Positions 35,490 to 45,772 of a DNA stretch of 64,000 nt are shown piece after piece. Every line of letters starts with the position of its first letter. Position 1 is the first letter of the stretch. The position numbers were made by a program, and so were the translations under genes. Source of the DNA: Tetrapyrgos nigripes (lineage: Eukaryota > Basidiomycota > Agaricomycetes > Agaricales > Campanellaceae); assembly GCA_013368315.1 (NCBI GenBank), contig JAACJM010000107.1, positions 186,001 through 250,000 on the forward strand. Direction: 5' to 3'. The notes beneath the pieces are model-generated. The model was not told where the DNA came from. It ran no database searches and saw only the letters and a list, made by a program, of their open reading frames with translations.

Positions 35490-38280
35490 TCAGGATATGT
35501 TGAAGTCTTTCCAGTTGGTGGATGAGAGGGTTGGGGAAGGCTGAAATGTCAATAATGCATTGGCAGATGTGTTCCATGGTAGTAGGTCCACGGTCACTGA
35601 CTGAAACTTTAATAAGCAGAGATATGCATGGACACTCATGTCAACTGCTGAGAAGAGGGACACAAGTACCGGCAATGGATGTGATTGCCTGTGGACTAGC
35701 TGGAGAAAGTGAACATCAGAATGACAGAAGTTTCTTAGTGATGATAAATCAAATATCAAATCAAATAAGGGCCGAAAGTAAATGTATATAGTAGTAAAAG
35801 TAATACATGTCCAATTACATATATAGCCAAGGTTGTACTGCTGAAGTTTATTCAATGTCTGTTCATGTTGGCACAGCATCAATTCGTCCAAAAAAAAATC
35901 ATACTTCAAAACACCCATCTCCCATGTCATGGCCTGATAACCTCCAATCCAGACATTGTTCTGCTTGCCTATTGATGAGCTGAAGTACCATGAGTGATTG
36001 TTGTCAGTGCGTAGCTCATGAAAATGGTAGGGATTGCAATGATCTGAGCACTCCACAGTGTTCTTGTGCTTTGTCTTCCAATGGAAAATGTCAACAGGAA
36101 GCCTGAGCTTGTCAGTGAGTGGATCTTTGTGTGCCTTGAGGTATTGGAAAAGACAGCAATTGTTGTCATAGAACAAGACTTCTAGCAGTAAGCCACGTTC
36201 ATCGAGCCAGTGTAATTCACTCTAAAAAGAACTATCAGCAAATGGCTCACAGAAGATAATTACAGAAAAGAAAATTTGAGGGGGTGCAGGGGGAGACTTC
36301 CCCCTACTCGTGTGTTATCAAAGCAAAAGGGGGTTGCAGGGGGTTCCCCCTGCTAAGCACTGAAGGTGTGTGGGGTTCGGGGATATCCCCTGAGAAAGAA
36401 ATTGATGTGAAAGAATTGAGGGAAGAAAAAATGGGAGGGGGGGGGTTTCCCTCTGCTAAGCACTGTAGGTGCATGTAGGTGTATGGGGTTCAGGGGTATC
36501 CCCTGACAAATTGGTGTGAAAGAATTGAGAGAAGCACTCACTGTAACTTGCGTCAAAGACTCCGCTTTATAACATGTTTCCCTTCTAATCATGATTCCAT
36601 GTGAACGATGGAAGACTAATTCTGCATGGGAACAGATCTGACCAAAGATAGCCTGGAACTTGGGGCTGCCTTTGTCCTTGTCAGTGGGACAGAGTGGTGT
36701 AGATGGCACTTCTTCAACGAAGGTGGCAGAAGCTTTGGGAAGGTGTGGTACAGATTGGAGATCGTCATTGTTGTTAAAGGAATGGAAGATTTTGATATCA
36801 CTGAGGATGCTGTCAATGTTGAGTGAATCCAAGGGTTGAGTCTCAGCTTGATGGTTAAGGATATTCTTAAGCTGGAACATCGCTTTGTTCCATTGTACGT
36901 GGTTAATCTCCAGTTGATGGTGATGCTTGGAGGGGCATGTTAGGAAGCCGGCCTCAACAACAGTGCAGCAACCAACCACAGCACAGATGAAGTTCTCACT
37001 GTAGTGCAGCTGGCAATAACACTGCTTTCCTATGGGTGGGTTCTCACAAATGTAGTCGAGGTAAGCACACTGAGGTCGACCAATGCAAATGCCATCAACT
37101 ACAAGAGTAGAAATCTGACCTGTATTGAAAGACATGTCAGTTGAAAAATTAGCAATTAGAGAACAATGAATACACACAGAGTTGTCTCTTAACTGTCATC
37201 ACCCAGCAACATTTGTTGCAACAATGACAATCCAAATCTTGTCCTTGTAATGTGATACACTGGTTCCACTGAGCCATCACTTCATCAAATCAATGCTTCT
37301 GAAGCCTGTTGTTAGGAACATCAAGAATAGAGTTGGTACAATGAGAATCCTTGAGGAGAGAAAGTAGAATGAATGAGTCCCACACATTGTCAGGAGTGAG
37401 AGTGGTTGTGAGCTTCCAAGTGGCGGGAATGAGAGTATTCATTGGCAATGACAGAAAGGTATTATACATATGAGCTGCATTTGTTGCAGATGTCCTGATT
37501 TGTGTATAAGCAGTAGAAATACAGAGAAAGGATAACAACACATCATGACATCAAGGTTTGGCCAATAAATAGCTCAGCAAGCTGGCATTCAATGTAGTGG
37601 AATTCAGAAACCTGAAGGATGGTGGGTATGACATGATAGTAGTAAAATCAGTGGTTGTGCTTCACATAGTAGTTTGGATAGTACATGATTTGACATGCTA
37701 GCTATTTGGGGAGAAGGTTGACATCAGATGAAAGGATAGAGATATGAGCTTCATTAACACATACTGGAGCACTTGAGATGAGCGGCATATGTTCACTGTG
37801 GTCCATTGCACAGGGTAAAAAGAATGACTGGACATGGATCATCACAAAGTTGCAGGAGATTACCGCTGCCACAGCTGGGGTTGAGACAGTGATGAGTGTG
37901 TGGCCAAAGAGTATATCCAGATAAAGCAATCTGATCAGGAATGAGGAGGAGAGCAATTGAATGGAGACACATATACCAAAATCATGTCCGTAAAACCAAG
38001 CTACATCTATACAATTTATTCAGCTGCTATCATCTCTAATACACTTCCAAACAACTTCCTTGACTGCATACCATGAGATGTTAATGAGTGAGATAGTGAT
38101 GCCAGATGCAGATGAGGAAGGTGCACAAATGGTCTGGTAGAAGGATGGGTGGGAAGTGCAGGTCATAGTCTGGAGGTTATGACACAATGATATTGTTGTG
38201 AAGTTGTGAGGAAAGCTCAATAAAGTTGACAAGCTGAGAGAGGGAAATATCCAGAGCGCTAGGGGTAGAACTGATTAGGG
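35490..38280 (-). pseudogene. CxC5/CxC6-type cysteine-cluster protein (KDZ-transposon-associated family)
   Basis: Exon-like blocks follow the family order on the minus strand. About 38.2-38.0 kb: ISWYAVKEVVWKC. 37.9-37.7 kb: a linker. 37.54-37.29 kb: SATNAAHMYNTFLSLP then DNVWDSFILLSLLKD. 37.18-36.8 kb: VVDGICIGRPQCAY, CYCQLHYSENFICAVVGC, LTCPSKHHHQLE, then NKAMFQLKN (Cys/His cluster). 36.18-35.8 kb: FYDNNCCLFQYLKAH, PVDIFHWKTKHK, CSDHCNPYHFHEL, NVWIGGYQAMTWEM and KYDFFLDE. Pfam names such clusters for their association with KDZ transposases. Stops near 37300 and between blocks suggest decay, though some may be introns. Its biochemical job is unknown. Confidence 0.7.
36280..36500. repeat. G-rich tandem repeat inside the CxC5/CxC6 gene
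   Basis: Two to three units of about 105 bases share the landmarks TGCTAAGCACTG, GGTGT-TGGGGTTC, GGGGATATCCCCTGA (second unit GGGGTATCCCCTGA) and GTGAAAGAATTGAG. Runs of five to eight G or C could fold as quadruplexes or hairpins. It probably lies in an intron of the gene. Confidence 0.75.
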
Positions 38281-38530
38281 AAATGATATAGGCAAGTGTA
38301 CTACTAGTAGGCATGGGATAAGAAGGGTGGGTAAAAGTGGATATATACTTATTAGATCAAATACTACTCCTGATTCGTGTGGACAGCCCCTCCTAATGGG
38401 CCCTTGTATACTAAACGGCTCCTTTCCAGCCCCATTAGCCCCAAGAACTAAATAGTGATCAGCTCCAGCCCCAGGCTTTTCCTCTAATCACTTTTTTCTC
38501 TGAAATACAGGACTCTCAAATAAGGGGGCT

Positions 38531-38597
38531 GGCCAGACCTTGAAGATATTGGAATACTGGGGGTGGGCCTACCCCACCAGTATGTATATATGAGTAC
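38531..38597 (-). repeat. right inverted repeat of the two-gene element
   Basis: Reverse complement of 32866-32930, beginning GGCCAGACCTTGAAGATATT and ending CCAGTATGTATATATGAGTA. Confidence 0.9.
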
Positions 38598-39121
38598 GAC
38601 ATCGCCTCCTTTCCCAATATATTTGTTCTGCAGGATTTGCTCTAACTCAGCATGGACCTCAGGTATCTCACTGCCCGAGTGGAGTCCTCATCGAACAGTG
38701 TCAAAAGCCTCACAGAAATGGGACACCCAGGGGTTTTGAGCTGGTATTGAGACCTGTGGCAGTGGTATAGTTACAGGTTGCATGGAAGGAATGTCATCTG
38801 GTATGGGGTTGGAAAGGGGAGTAAAATGCTCATATAGCGCAGAGACAAGCTCATACTCTGAACCAGGCTATCCTGATGCAGCTGTTATGTTAGTGTGTGG
38901 ATGGAAGATGACCATGTATACTGCTTACTTTACATTTTACATGCCAAAACACAGGAGGGTTGACCTCTCAGAGTAGCAAGATATACAGTATTTCTTCACT
39001 GATATCTGAAGGAGTGTTAATTGGAGGAACACTGGCATTTGCATGTGTCTTACTGTGCTTGATGAAAGCGTCCCACAGTGCAGTTTCTTCTGGTTCATTG
39101 TTGTGTTGTACCTGGTGTTCA
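38598..39121. other. transposon-derived flank right of the two-gene element
   Basis: The minus strand carries coherent pieces (for example NPIPDDIPSMQPVTIPLPQ and FCEAFDTVR) broken by stops; no family recognised. Confidence 0.3.
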
Positions 39122-39334
39122 TCATGGAAAGCTATACAGAAGGGTCAGTGGATATTGGAGAGCATGAAATGGGCATAAACATGAACTTTCTTCTCCCTCC
39201 CACTTCTCTGCCTCCTCTTCCTCCTCACTATCTGGAATAAAGAGCAGTTCTTCTTCTTCTTCGTCTTCTGAGACACCAGCTTCATTATCAATAAAAGGGT
39301 TCATAGGGGCCCTGCCAGCACAGACCATCAGCAT
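39122..39334 (-). pseudogene. acidic N-terminal ORF of a transposon-linked protein
   Basis: The frame contains NPFIDNEAGVSEDEEEEEL and LFIPDSEEEEEAE, an acidic start like those of Spt5-like KOW proteins in mushroom genomes. It is on the same strand as the KOW-like relic at 31233-32182, with the 5.7 kb element between them. They may be two parts of one interrupted gene. Confidence 0.3.
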
Positions 39335-40220
39335 AACATTTAAGACATTTTCAAGGTACAGAAAACTAAAAAACAGTTGTCGATAGACAACTTTACCAGT
39401 GCTTCAGCAGGTAGATTTCATTTTGTATTCATGTTAAGTAACTACACAGTATACTCACAAGGAGGAGGCAGAGGCATTGAAGGACTTGGAAGTTTGAGAA
39501 AAGGATTATCCAAGCTTTAGTGCCCTTAAGTGCCCAAAAGTTGTGAAGAATTCTGGCTGATGCAGACTATACAGTGCATGTGTTACCAGCTTTGTCATCT
39601 TTTCAATCTCTCTTTCATACTCTCATCATCATCTGGAATGATGACCTCTGACTTTGCCCTCCATCTCTTCTGTCAATGCTAGGGTATCTAGAGTCCATGG
39701 CCATCTGGTAAGTGCCTATCCTCTCACTTTTGTAGCTATTTCTGACATTGACATTTTCAGAGTCCACATTGCCAGCTTTCTTATCTTCTCCATTCCTCTT
39801 ACTCTTATTGTTGTCTGGGACAAGAAAATAAGCTCCACCATCCTCTTCATGTCTATGCTAGAGCAGCTAGAGTCCGTTATTGACAGGTTTAGTTCTTCAT
39901 GGTTCTGGTGCGTCTTGTCTAAGTTCTTCACTGGAGCAAACAATCTCATAGCCCCATCTTTCATAGTGCTATTTTGTTACTCATAATCACATCATCACTA
40001 ATTGGGTTCTGGAGGGTTTTTGATGACACAGTAAGCAGTCACAGTGTCAAGTTTTAGTGTTATACCAACTAACTGATATTGTAGGCTTCACCAACATTCA
40101 CTCCAACAAGAAGAGGGTTTTGTATGGTTAACTCCAGTGATAGGGGGTGCAGCTGTTGGTGCCAAGACATTATTTTGTTCATGTACTTTATGTAGTTCAG
40201 CCTGTAATTGTAGCTGAGTA
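39335..40220. other. transposon-derived, no gene recognised
   Basis: Short overlapping frames on both strands (39654-39986 plus, 39716-39964 minus) without a domain. Confidence 0.3.
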
Positions 40221-40225
40221 GTTAA

Positions 40226-40423
40226 TGTTGGAATTACAATCTGCCGGAGACAGCCAGTTTCAGACTTTTCCATAGAACTGTATAGTACACAAACTTTACT
40301 TTCTTTTTACATTCTATTCTTTATCCAATTGCCTCACTGTACACTACATAGGAAAATCATATATTTTGTTGCTGCTTCTCTCTTTGCTGTCGTGCTCTCG
40401 CCATCATGCTCCTGCCCTTGTCA
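40226..40423 (+). repeat. 5' LTR of a gag-only element
   Basis: Begins TGTTGGAATTACAATCTGC and matches 41595-41807. Compared with the 3' LTR it appears to lack the last 13-15 bases. It is followed by TTGGATCAGCCCATTGAAG, a decayed match to the initiator-Met tRNA primer site (TGGTATCAGAGC) of Copia elements. Confidence 0.85.
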
Positions 40424-40714
40424 TTGGATCAGCCCATTGAAGCTCATTCATCACCCATTCTGTACCTCACCAGACTGTACTTGGCAACTCGAAACATTGC
40501 CAGACTGCACTTGGCTATTGCTGGACTGTACTCAGCACTCTTGGACAACAGCTGGACTGTTGCTCCTGTGCCCATAACTGTATCTTGAGGCACGGTGAAT
40601 TAACACCTACCCTGTTTCTGCCAATGACCATACCAATTGGCTATCATCCCTGAGCCTGTTGCTCACATCTTTTCTCATCTTTTCCATCACTTTTTCTCTC
40701 TCTACACTTTCCAC

Positions 40715-41528
40715 CATGACAAAGGAGTTGGAAAATTGGAAGTTTTCATTGGAGGTGAAAGCAAAGAAGAAGGGAGTTTGAAATATCATCAGTAGTACAC
40801 AGCTCCTTCCTGAGGACAGTGATACGTCTCCCCAGGCAGACACTCTCTGAACAAAAGTTGCCCAAGCTGCTAATCTCATCATCCAAACCACTTCTTCATC
40901 CCTTATTCCCCACATCCATGAATTCCCTGGTGATCCATACAAGATGTGAAAGCGTCTACTTGAAGTCAACAGTCATGGCTTTGAAGATGTCTCTGACATG
41001 TGGACTCGTTTCAATGTGTTGAGGCTACATACCAATGAGAGTGGCATTGACTTCATCAGACGGTTTCAGCAACTTCGTGGTGACCTCACTGCTGCCAAGG
41101 AAAAACCCTCTGATACCCTTTCCATCTCAGTTCTGCTCACTGCTCTCCCAGACAAAACCGAGTGGAACTCATTCAAGAACCAGGTCCAATGTGATATCTA
41201 GAGTGATGATCTCATTTACATTGAACAACAGATCCTTCAAGAGTACTCACGTCAGAACCCTGATGACGATAACTCCACTACCAATCCTGCGAAGGAAGCA
41301 TTGGTGGCAGCCAAATGTAGCATGAGGGCTGACCCAGGCAATTTGCCTCATGTACCAACTGCAGACCCTCTAGCTCACTTCTCGTGTCCACCCCTCATCT
41401 GCAACCTTTGTGGTGGAATTGGAAACTTCTGATCTCAGTGTCCTAGTGAACTGGCTTCTGGAGCAGATGACAAAACTGCAGCCATGACAGTATTTGAAGA
41501 TGAGTGGGATGGTGGAGTTGCTTTGTAG
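40715..41528 (+). pseudogene. Copia-type gag with zinc knuckle, decayed
   Basis: Starts MTKELENWKFSLEVKAKKKG and then stops. The frame resumes with FNVLRLHTNESGIDFIRRFQ, LLTALPDKTEWNSFK, and a CCHC-like knuckle CNLCGGIGNF-stop-SQCP, where the usual His is altered. This is the UBN2/gag region of Copia elements. At least three stops or shifts show decay. Confidence 0.7.
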
Positions 41529-41594
41529 ATTGAGGGGATGGTATTTCTTTTTATGCATGCAATTGTTACTATACACTCTTTGCAGATTGAGGGG

Positions 41595-41807
41595 TGTTGG
41601 AATTACAATCTGCTGGAGACAGCCAATTTCAGACTTTTTCATAAAACTGTATAGTACACAAACTTTACTTTCTTTTTACATTCTATTCTTTATCTGATTG
41701 CCTCACTGTACACTACATAGGACAATCATATATTTTGTTGGTGCTTCTCTCTTTGCCATCATGCTCTTGCCATCATGCCCCTGCCCTCGTCATCGATTTT
41801 CTCAACA
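41595..41807 (+). repeat. 3' LTR of the gag-only element
   Basis: TGTTGGAATTAC to TCTCAACA (TG...CA ends), preceded by the polypurine tract and followed by GTTAA. Confidence 0.88.
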
Positions 41808-41812
41808 GTTAA

Positions 41813-42324
41813 ACCAGTATATGTGTTGTATCTGGGTTGAGAATGATCTAATCTATATGTATGGCCTAGGCCCAGGTGCCTTGACACATGTAACTCCTTG
41901 TGATCAGATGTGATGCGTCGTTTGATTTCTGTATTTGGCATTATTACAGGAGACGTCTGCAACAACAGTAAACTAGCCCTCAGCATAGAGCCTTGAGGAA
42001 CTCAAGGTGTCATCTGCAATGATGTTAAACTAGCTATGTCCAAGTCTGGAAGGAAGTTAAACTAAGTCGTAGTCTTACATGACAGTGGTAAGTACATTTT
42101 ATCCTCCTTTCCTCACTCAATTCTAATAGGATCCCTTTGTGCACCAGTTCCTTTCATCAATGATCTCTGGAGCCAACAAATATGTGCTTGTCCTGAAGAT
42201 AGGTGAGTAAGAGAGTTTGGACAGATAGAACTGAAAAACTTACTAGCTTTGGCTCCCCAGTCCCTCATCATGGTTTGAAGCTGTCTGTTAAGTGGTAAGT
42301 GATATTTTGTGTCTTCCAGAGGCT
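41813..42324. other. transposon-derived spacer
   Basis: No gene recognised. Confidence 0.3.
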
Positions 42325-42620
42325 CTAGTGCTCACCTTCATCCAGATACAGCAACAAGTTGACCCTCAGCTGGTTTATACAACCCTCCTGTTCATTCCTC
42401 CTGTTAGTGTACTGCTGCCACTCCTCAAACACCCCGTGAAATAGAGAGATGAAGGTACATTTGGATGCAACATTGCAGTGGTCACAGTGGATGTCGAGCA
42501 CTCCTTGCCCATCAATAGTGATGTTATGGAACCAATCCCCTACTGGTCCATTGGGACAAATGACAAGCTGCATGCAGATGTTGGGGTTGATTTCACAGCA
42601 GATGCCTCGTTCCTTGGGAT
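42325..42620 (-). pseudogene. transposon-linked Cys-containing ORF fragment cut by the mariner element
   Basis: The frame reads NICMQLVICPNGPVGDWFH, ITIDGQGVLDIHCDHCN, FHGVFEEWQQYTN and LRVNLLLYLDEGEH. It is open up to the TA at 42621, where the mariner element begins, so its 5' part is missing. Family not recognised. Confidence 0.4.
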
Positions 42621-42622
42621 TA

Positions 42623-42720
42623 CAGCTGTTCCAGAAAATAATGGGAATTGCTGATTTTTTTTTTTTTGATTAGAGTAACATGTAATGAGTAACACATGTC
42701 TTACCTAAAATAGAATAGTC
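42623..42720 (+). repeat. left TIR of the mariner-like element
   Basis: About 98 bases from CAGCTGTTCCAGAAAATAAT to AATAGAATAGTC. It is inverted at 48763-48858 with few differences, and weaker similarity continues inward (CGTGGCAG). TA precedes it at 42621-42622. Confidence 0.92.
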
Positions 42721-42759
42721 TACTGCCACGTCATCAAACTCCAGTCACTGCAATTACAA

Positions 42760-45605
42760 ATGGTCAACTGCAGGATCAGTTCTGACCTCAAGGAGTGTAC
42801 TGTCAGGCTTTGGGAAGCTGGATGGGAGTGCTCTGACATCTGCTATGTGCTAGGAGTAGGCAAGTCAAGTCTGTACTGCTGGGTAAAGATCTTTGAGGAA
42901 CTCGGAACAGTTGCCAAACTACCATCACCTCTTTGTGGCCAACCTCATATTCTCAGACTTGCAGCCTTCACTGCTGCACAGGACATCTATATCAAGCACA
43001 AAAGTACCTACCTTGATAAGCTAGTCTGGTTCCTCGCAATACACCATGACATTGCCATTTCCCAATCAGCACTCCACGAGAATCTACAACAAGCTGGTCT
43101 CACACGAAAGTTATTGTCCAAGATTGCTAAGGAACCCAATGAGGTTCTCCGCAAGGACTATGTCCAAGCTATTCAGACCAAATTCTCAGGAACAGGAACC
43201 AAGTTCATTACTGTGGACAAATCCAGCAAAGACAAACTTACTCTCAGCCGAAGATATCAATATGCTTTACAAGGACGGAGGGCTGAAAGCTCAGAGCCAT
43301 TTGTACATTAATAGGTGTCTTTTGCATAAGTGTAGAAGAAACACAAACTTAAAGACTTCTATACAAATTGTAAAGTGCGAGTGTTCAACAGTTCACTCAT
43401 ACTACAAGGACTTTTGGGGTTTTTGGTAAGGTTTTTGCACGAGTGCACACAAGTTAAACACACACAAAGACTATAACAAGTCCACAAAGGTATAAACCAA
43501 CAGTTTCAATTTCACAATTTGTAGGCCCAAATGCCTTATAACCAATTTCACAAGTCCGAGGACACACACAAAAGGTAACACACAAAACCAACAAATTTGA
43601 TTCAACACTATTGATTCCAACACACTATGTTTATACTCGATGCAAGTGAGGTAGATTTGGTAGAAGCATAGTCCGTGTTTCACAGTCTCTACAGCTAGCA
43701 CTAGTGAGATGACCGATACTCTACAGTACATGACTTGAGTAACTACGAGAAATACCTAGTCCTTTTATACTACTCACAGCTACTACTATACAGTTCTACA
43801 TTTCTTTTTAATGCCCGCTAAAAGGTACCTAAGGAAAACAGAAATATTAGTCTAATTGCCAGTCCACGTTTGTCCATACTACTAGATTAAGTAGGTACTT
43901 TCTAATTAGGGTATCTATGAAATGTTGAATATTATCTAAACTAATAGGGCTTTCTATGTTCCCTTCGCTTCATCCTCTTGACTAAGAGTACCTTCCTGGA
44001 ACTGGCAGCCATAGTCATTCTGACTCACATAGCTCCACCATCCATGCTGGGCTCCACTTGTATAACTCACATTCCTTTACTGCCAATCAGTCATTATAGG
44101 TTTGTGTAGTCCTTGCTTATTCCTCCTCCTATGTTTTTCTGGCACTACTATAGGCTTGGTGTTTATAGACCTCATTGCTAGTATACTGCCAGTTAGTTCT
44201 TATAGATAAGTCCTGCTCTCTATAAGGTCCTACATATCTTTTGTAGTCATGCTTGTACCAACGAGAACGCCTCAGTCATCAGGCACACATCTTGCCGATC
44301 TTACTGTTGCATTCGGAAATAGCTTTACCCTTTTGGGGGCTCTCTCATTATGACTCCTTCCTTAGTTCGCATACTGGCAGTAATGAACTACGGGCTTTAT
44401 TCCTTCACCGCTAGTTCATCCCTTTAGTGTATTGTGAAAGCTGAGCTTTCTAGGAACTCGTACATATATACTTTGTCCTACTTTTCTATCCTTACTGCCT
44501 TTAAAAAGACTATTCCTTCTATTTTGCTTACAAGCGAGGTATCGCTTGTTATACCGCTAGTTCAGACATAGTCAGTTACTAGGGCTTTCCTCCAATTTCT
44601 CTGATTATGGCACCATTTCTAAACCAGTGATCGTTTAGCGCTAGAGTCTGGGTCATATAGCCTATGTGTTCCTTGCCCGTGAATAGGGGCTTCACTTTCC
44701 CTTGAATCGCACTGGCGGTACTAAGCACATTATAGTAGGAATGGTTACAAAGTCCTTATAGAACTTTGTATAGTATATGGTGGATCTGCTACTATAACTG
44801 AAGCACTGTACACATCAACCATAGTACTTAGAATAAGCATATCCTATTCATAAGTACTTAGTTTTATTGTACTGGCGCATACACTTATTCCACTAACACT
44901 TTAACTAGCATTCCAGGACTCACTCTAGTTCTTTTATATACCAATTGAAGTGGTGAATCAGCTTTCTAACTGCCAATTAGCGTTTCTATATGCGAATTTT
45001 GTACGGCGTATCAACGTGGTGACTAGTATTCCTTGGTTGCAGCTATGAGTGTGAAGGGATATGTTGTGATGAAGGTTGTTGAAGGGTCACTTGACTCATA
45101 TGATTTCTTTGAATTCATTTCTGAGGATGTGATATGTCATAACTGCTTGACTACTTGACTGAATACACTCTCTAATTGCTGCAAATGAAACCATTTCCTG
45201 ACGAACACAGTGTGCCTATCATGGACAACTGCCGAATCCACCACACTGACACAATTCTTGATGTATGCAATACAGCTGGTTTGGTATGCTTTCTTTTCAC
45301 TTTTCTACAGTCACTGATATGCAATTCAGGAGTAGTACTTCTCTATTTACCCCCATACTCACCAGATCTGAATCTGATAGAAGAGTCCTTCAGTGCTTGT
45401 AAGTCTATCTTCTTTGTGTCTATGTACAATTTCAACTGAAGCAATTACTGAAGGGAAAGCTTACCTGCAACATCACAATGATACAATTCACCAAGCCAAA
45501 GACCCCATACTTGCATTACTCAACGCATGTGCATGTATTACTGGTGAAAAGGCGAGGACATGGTTTCAACATGCAGGGTATATCATTCAAGGGGTAGACA
45601 TGTAA
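42760..45605 (+). pseudogene. Tc1/mariner (IS630-type DDE) transposase, interrupted
   Basis: The N-terminal half (42760-43305) has a helix-turn-helix region (LKECTVRLWEAGWECSDICY, SSLYCWVKIFEELG), then RKDYVQAIQTKFSGTGTKFI and VDKSSKD, with the first catalytic Asp in the usual V-D-x-S-K-D position. An insertion of about 1.7 kb follows GAG-CCA-TTT-GTA. The gene resumes at 45015 as RGD-stop-YSLVAAMSVKGY, then EGSLDSYDFFEFISEDV, IMDNCRIHH (second Asp) and LPPYSPDLNLIEESFSA (Glu). Stops and an intron-like piece add to the damage. It is inactive as it stands. Confidence 0.85.
43306..45014. mobile_element. 1.7-kb non-coding insertion within the transposase gene
   Basis: The flanking codons join logically across it (PFV to RGD...YSLVAAM), so the insert is foreign. 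It is AT-rich with no long ORF. No terminal inverted repeat, certain TG...CA ends or target duplication could be assigned. It could be a solo LTR or another non-autonomous element. Confidence 0.6.
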
Positions 45606-45772
45606 TTCATGTAGACTAGAGTACATTACAACAGTGTTTTTCAATGGACAGGTCATTACAAAGAGAAAGGAATACAGGAACAAGAACATCAAGAACAGGA
45701 TAACAATGATAACAACAATAACAGTGAGTCATTGACAGTGAGAACGGTGCAGAAAAAAGTCTCTGAAATATC

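Larger units (their letters stand above)
32878..38584. mobile_element. 5.7-kb inverted-repeat DNA element with two convergent genes
   Basis: The element is bounded by inverted repeats of about 54-65 bases and by TATATA on both outer sides. This is consistent with a target duplication but is palindromic, so not proof. Inside, a plus-strand Cys-cluster coding relic (33765-35480) and a minus-strand CxC5/CxC6-type relic (38280-35490) meet tail to tail with about 10 bases between their ends. No recognised DDE or KDZ catalytic core was found, so which protein moves the element is unknown. It may be a member, or a non-autonomous relative, of KDZ-type (Kyakuja/Dileera/Zisupton) mushroom transposons. 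Confidence 0.65.
40226..41807 (+). mobile_element. 1.6-kb gag-only LTR element (TR-GAG type, Copia-derived)
   Basis: Two LTRs of about 200 bases, a primer-site relic after the left LTR, a polypurine tract (AGATTGAGGGG) directly before the right LTR, and a perfect 5-base target duplication GTTAA at 40221-40225 and 41808-41812. Between the LTRs there is only a gag region; protease, integrase, reverse transcriptase and RNase H are absent. It must have moved with enzymes of a complete Copia element. Confidence 0.88.

Noticed and set aside
35490..38280. A KDZ transposase in the two-gene element
   Set aside because: The blocks fit the CxC5/CxC6-associated protein; I could not find the catalytic core of a KDZ transposase.
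43306..45014. A Helitron, because CTAG followed by T occurs at the right junction
   Set aside because: The CTAG belongs to the transposase reading (GAC-TAG-TAT), and there is no convincing 5' TC end or 3' hairpin.
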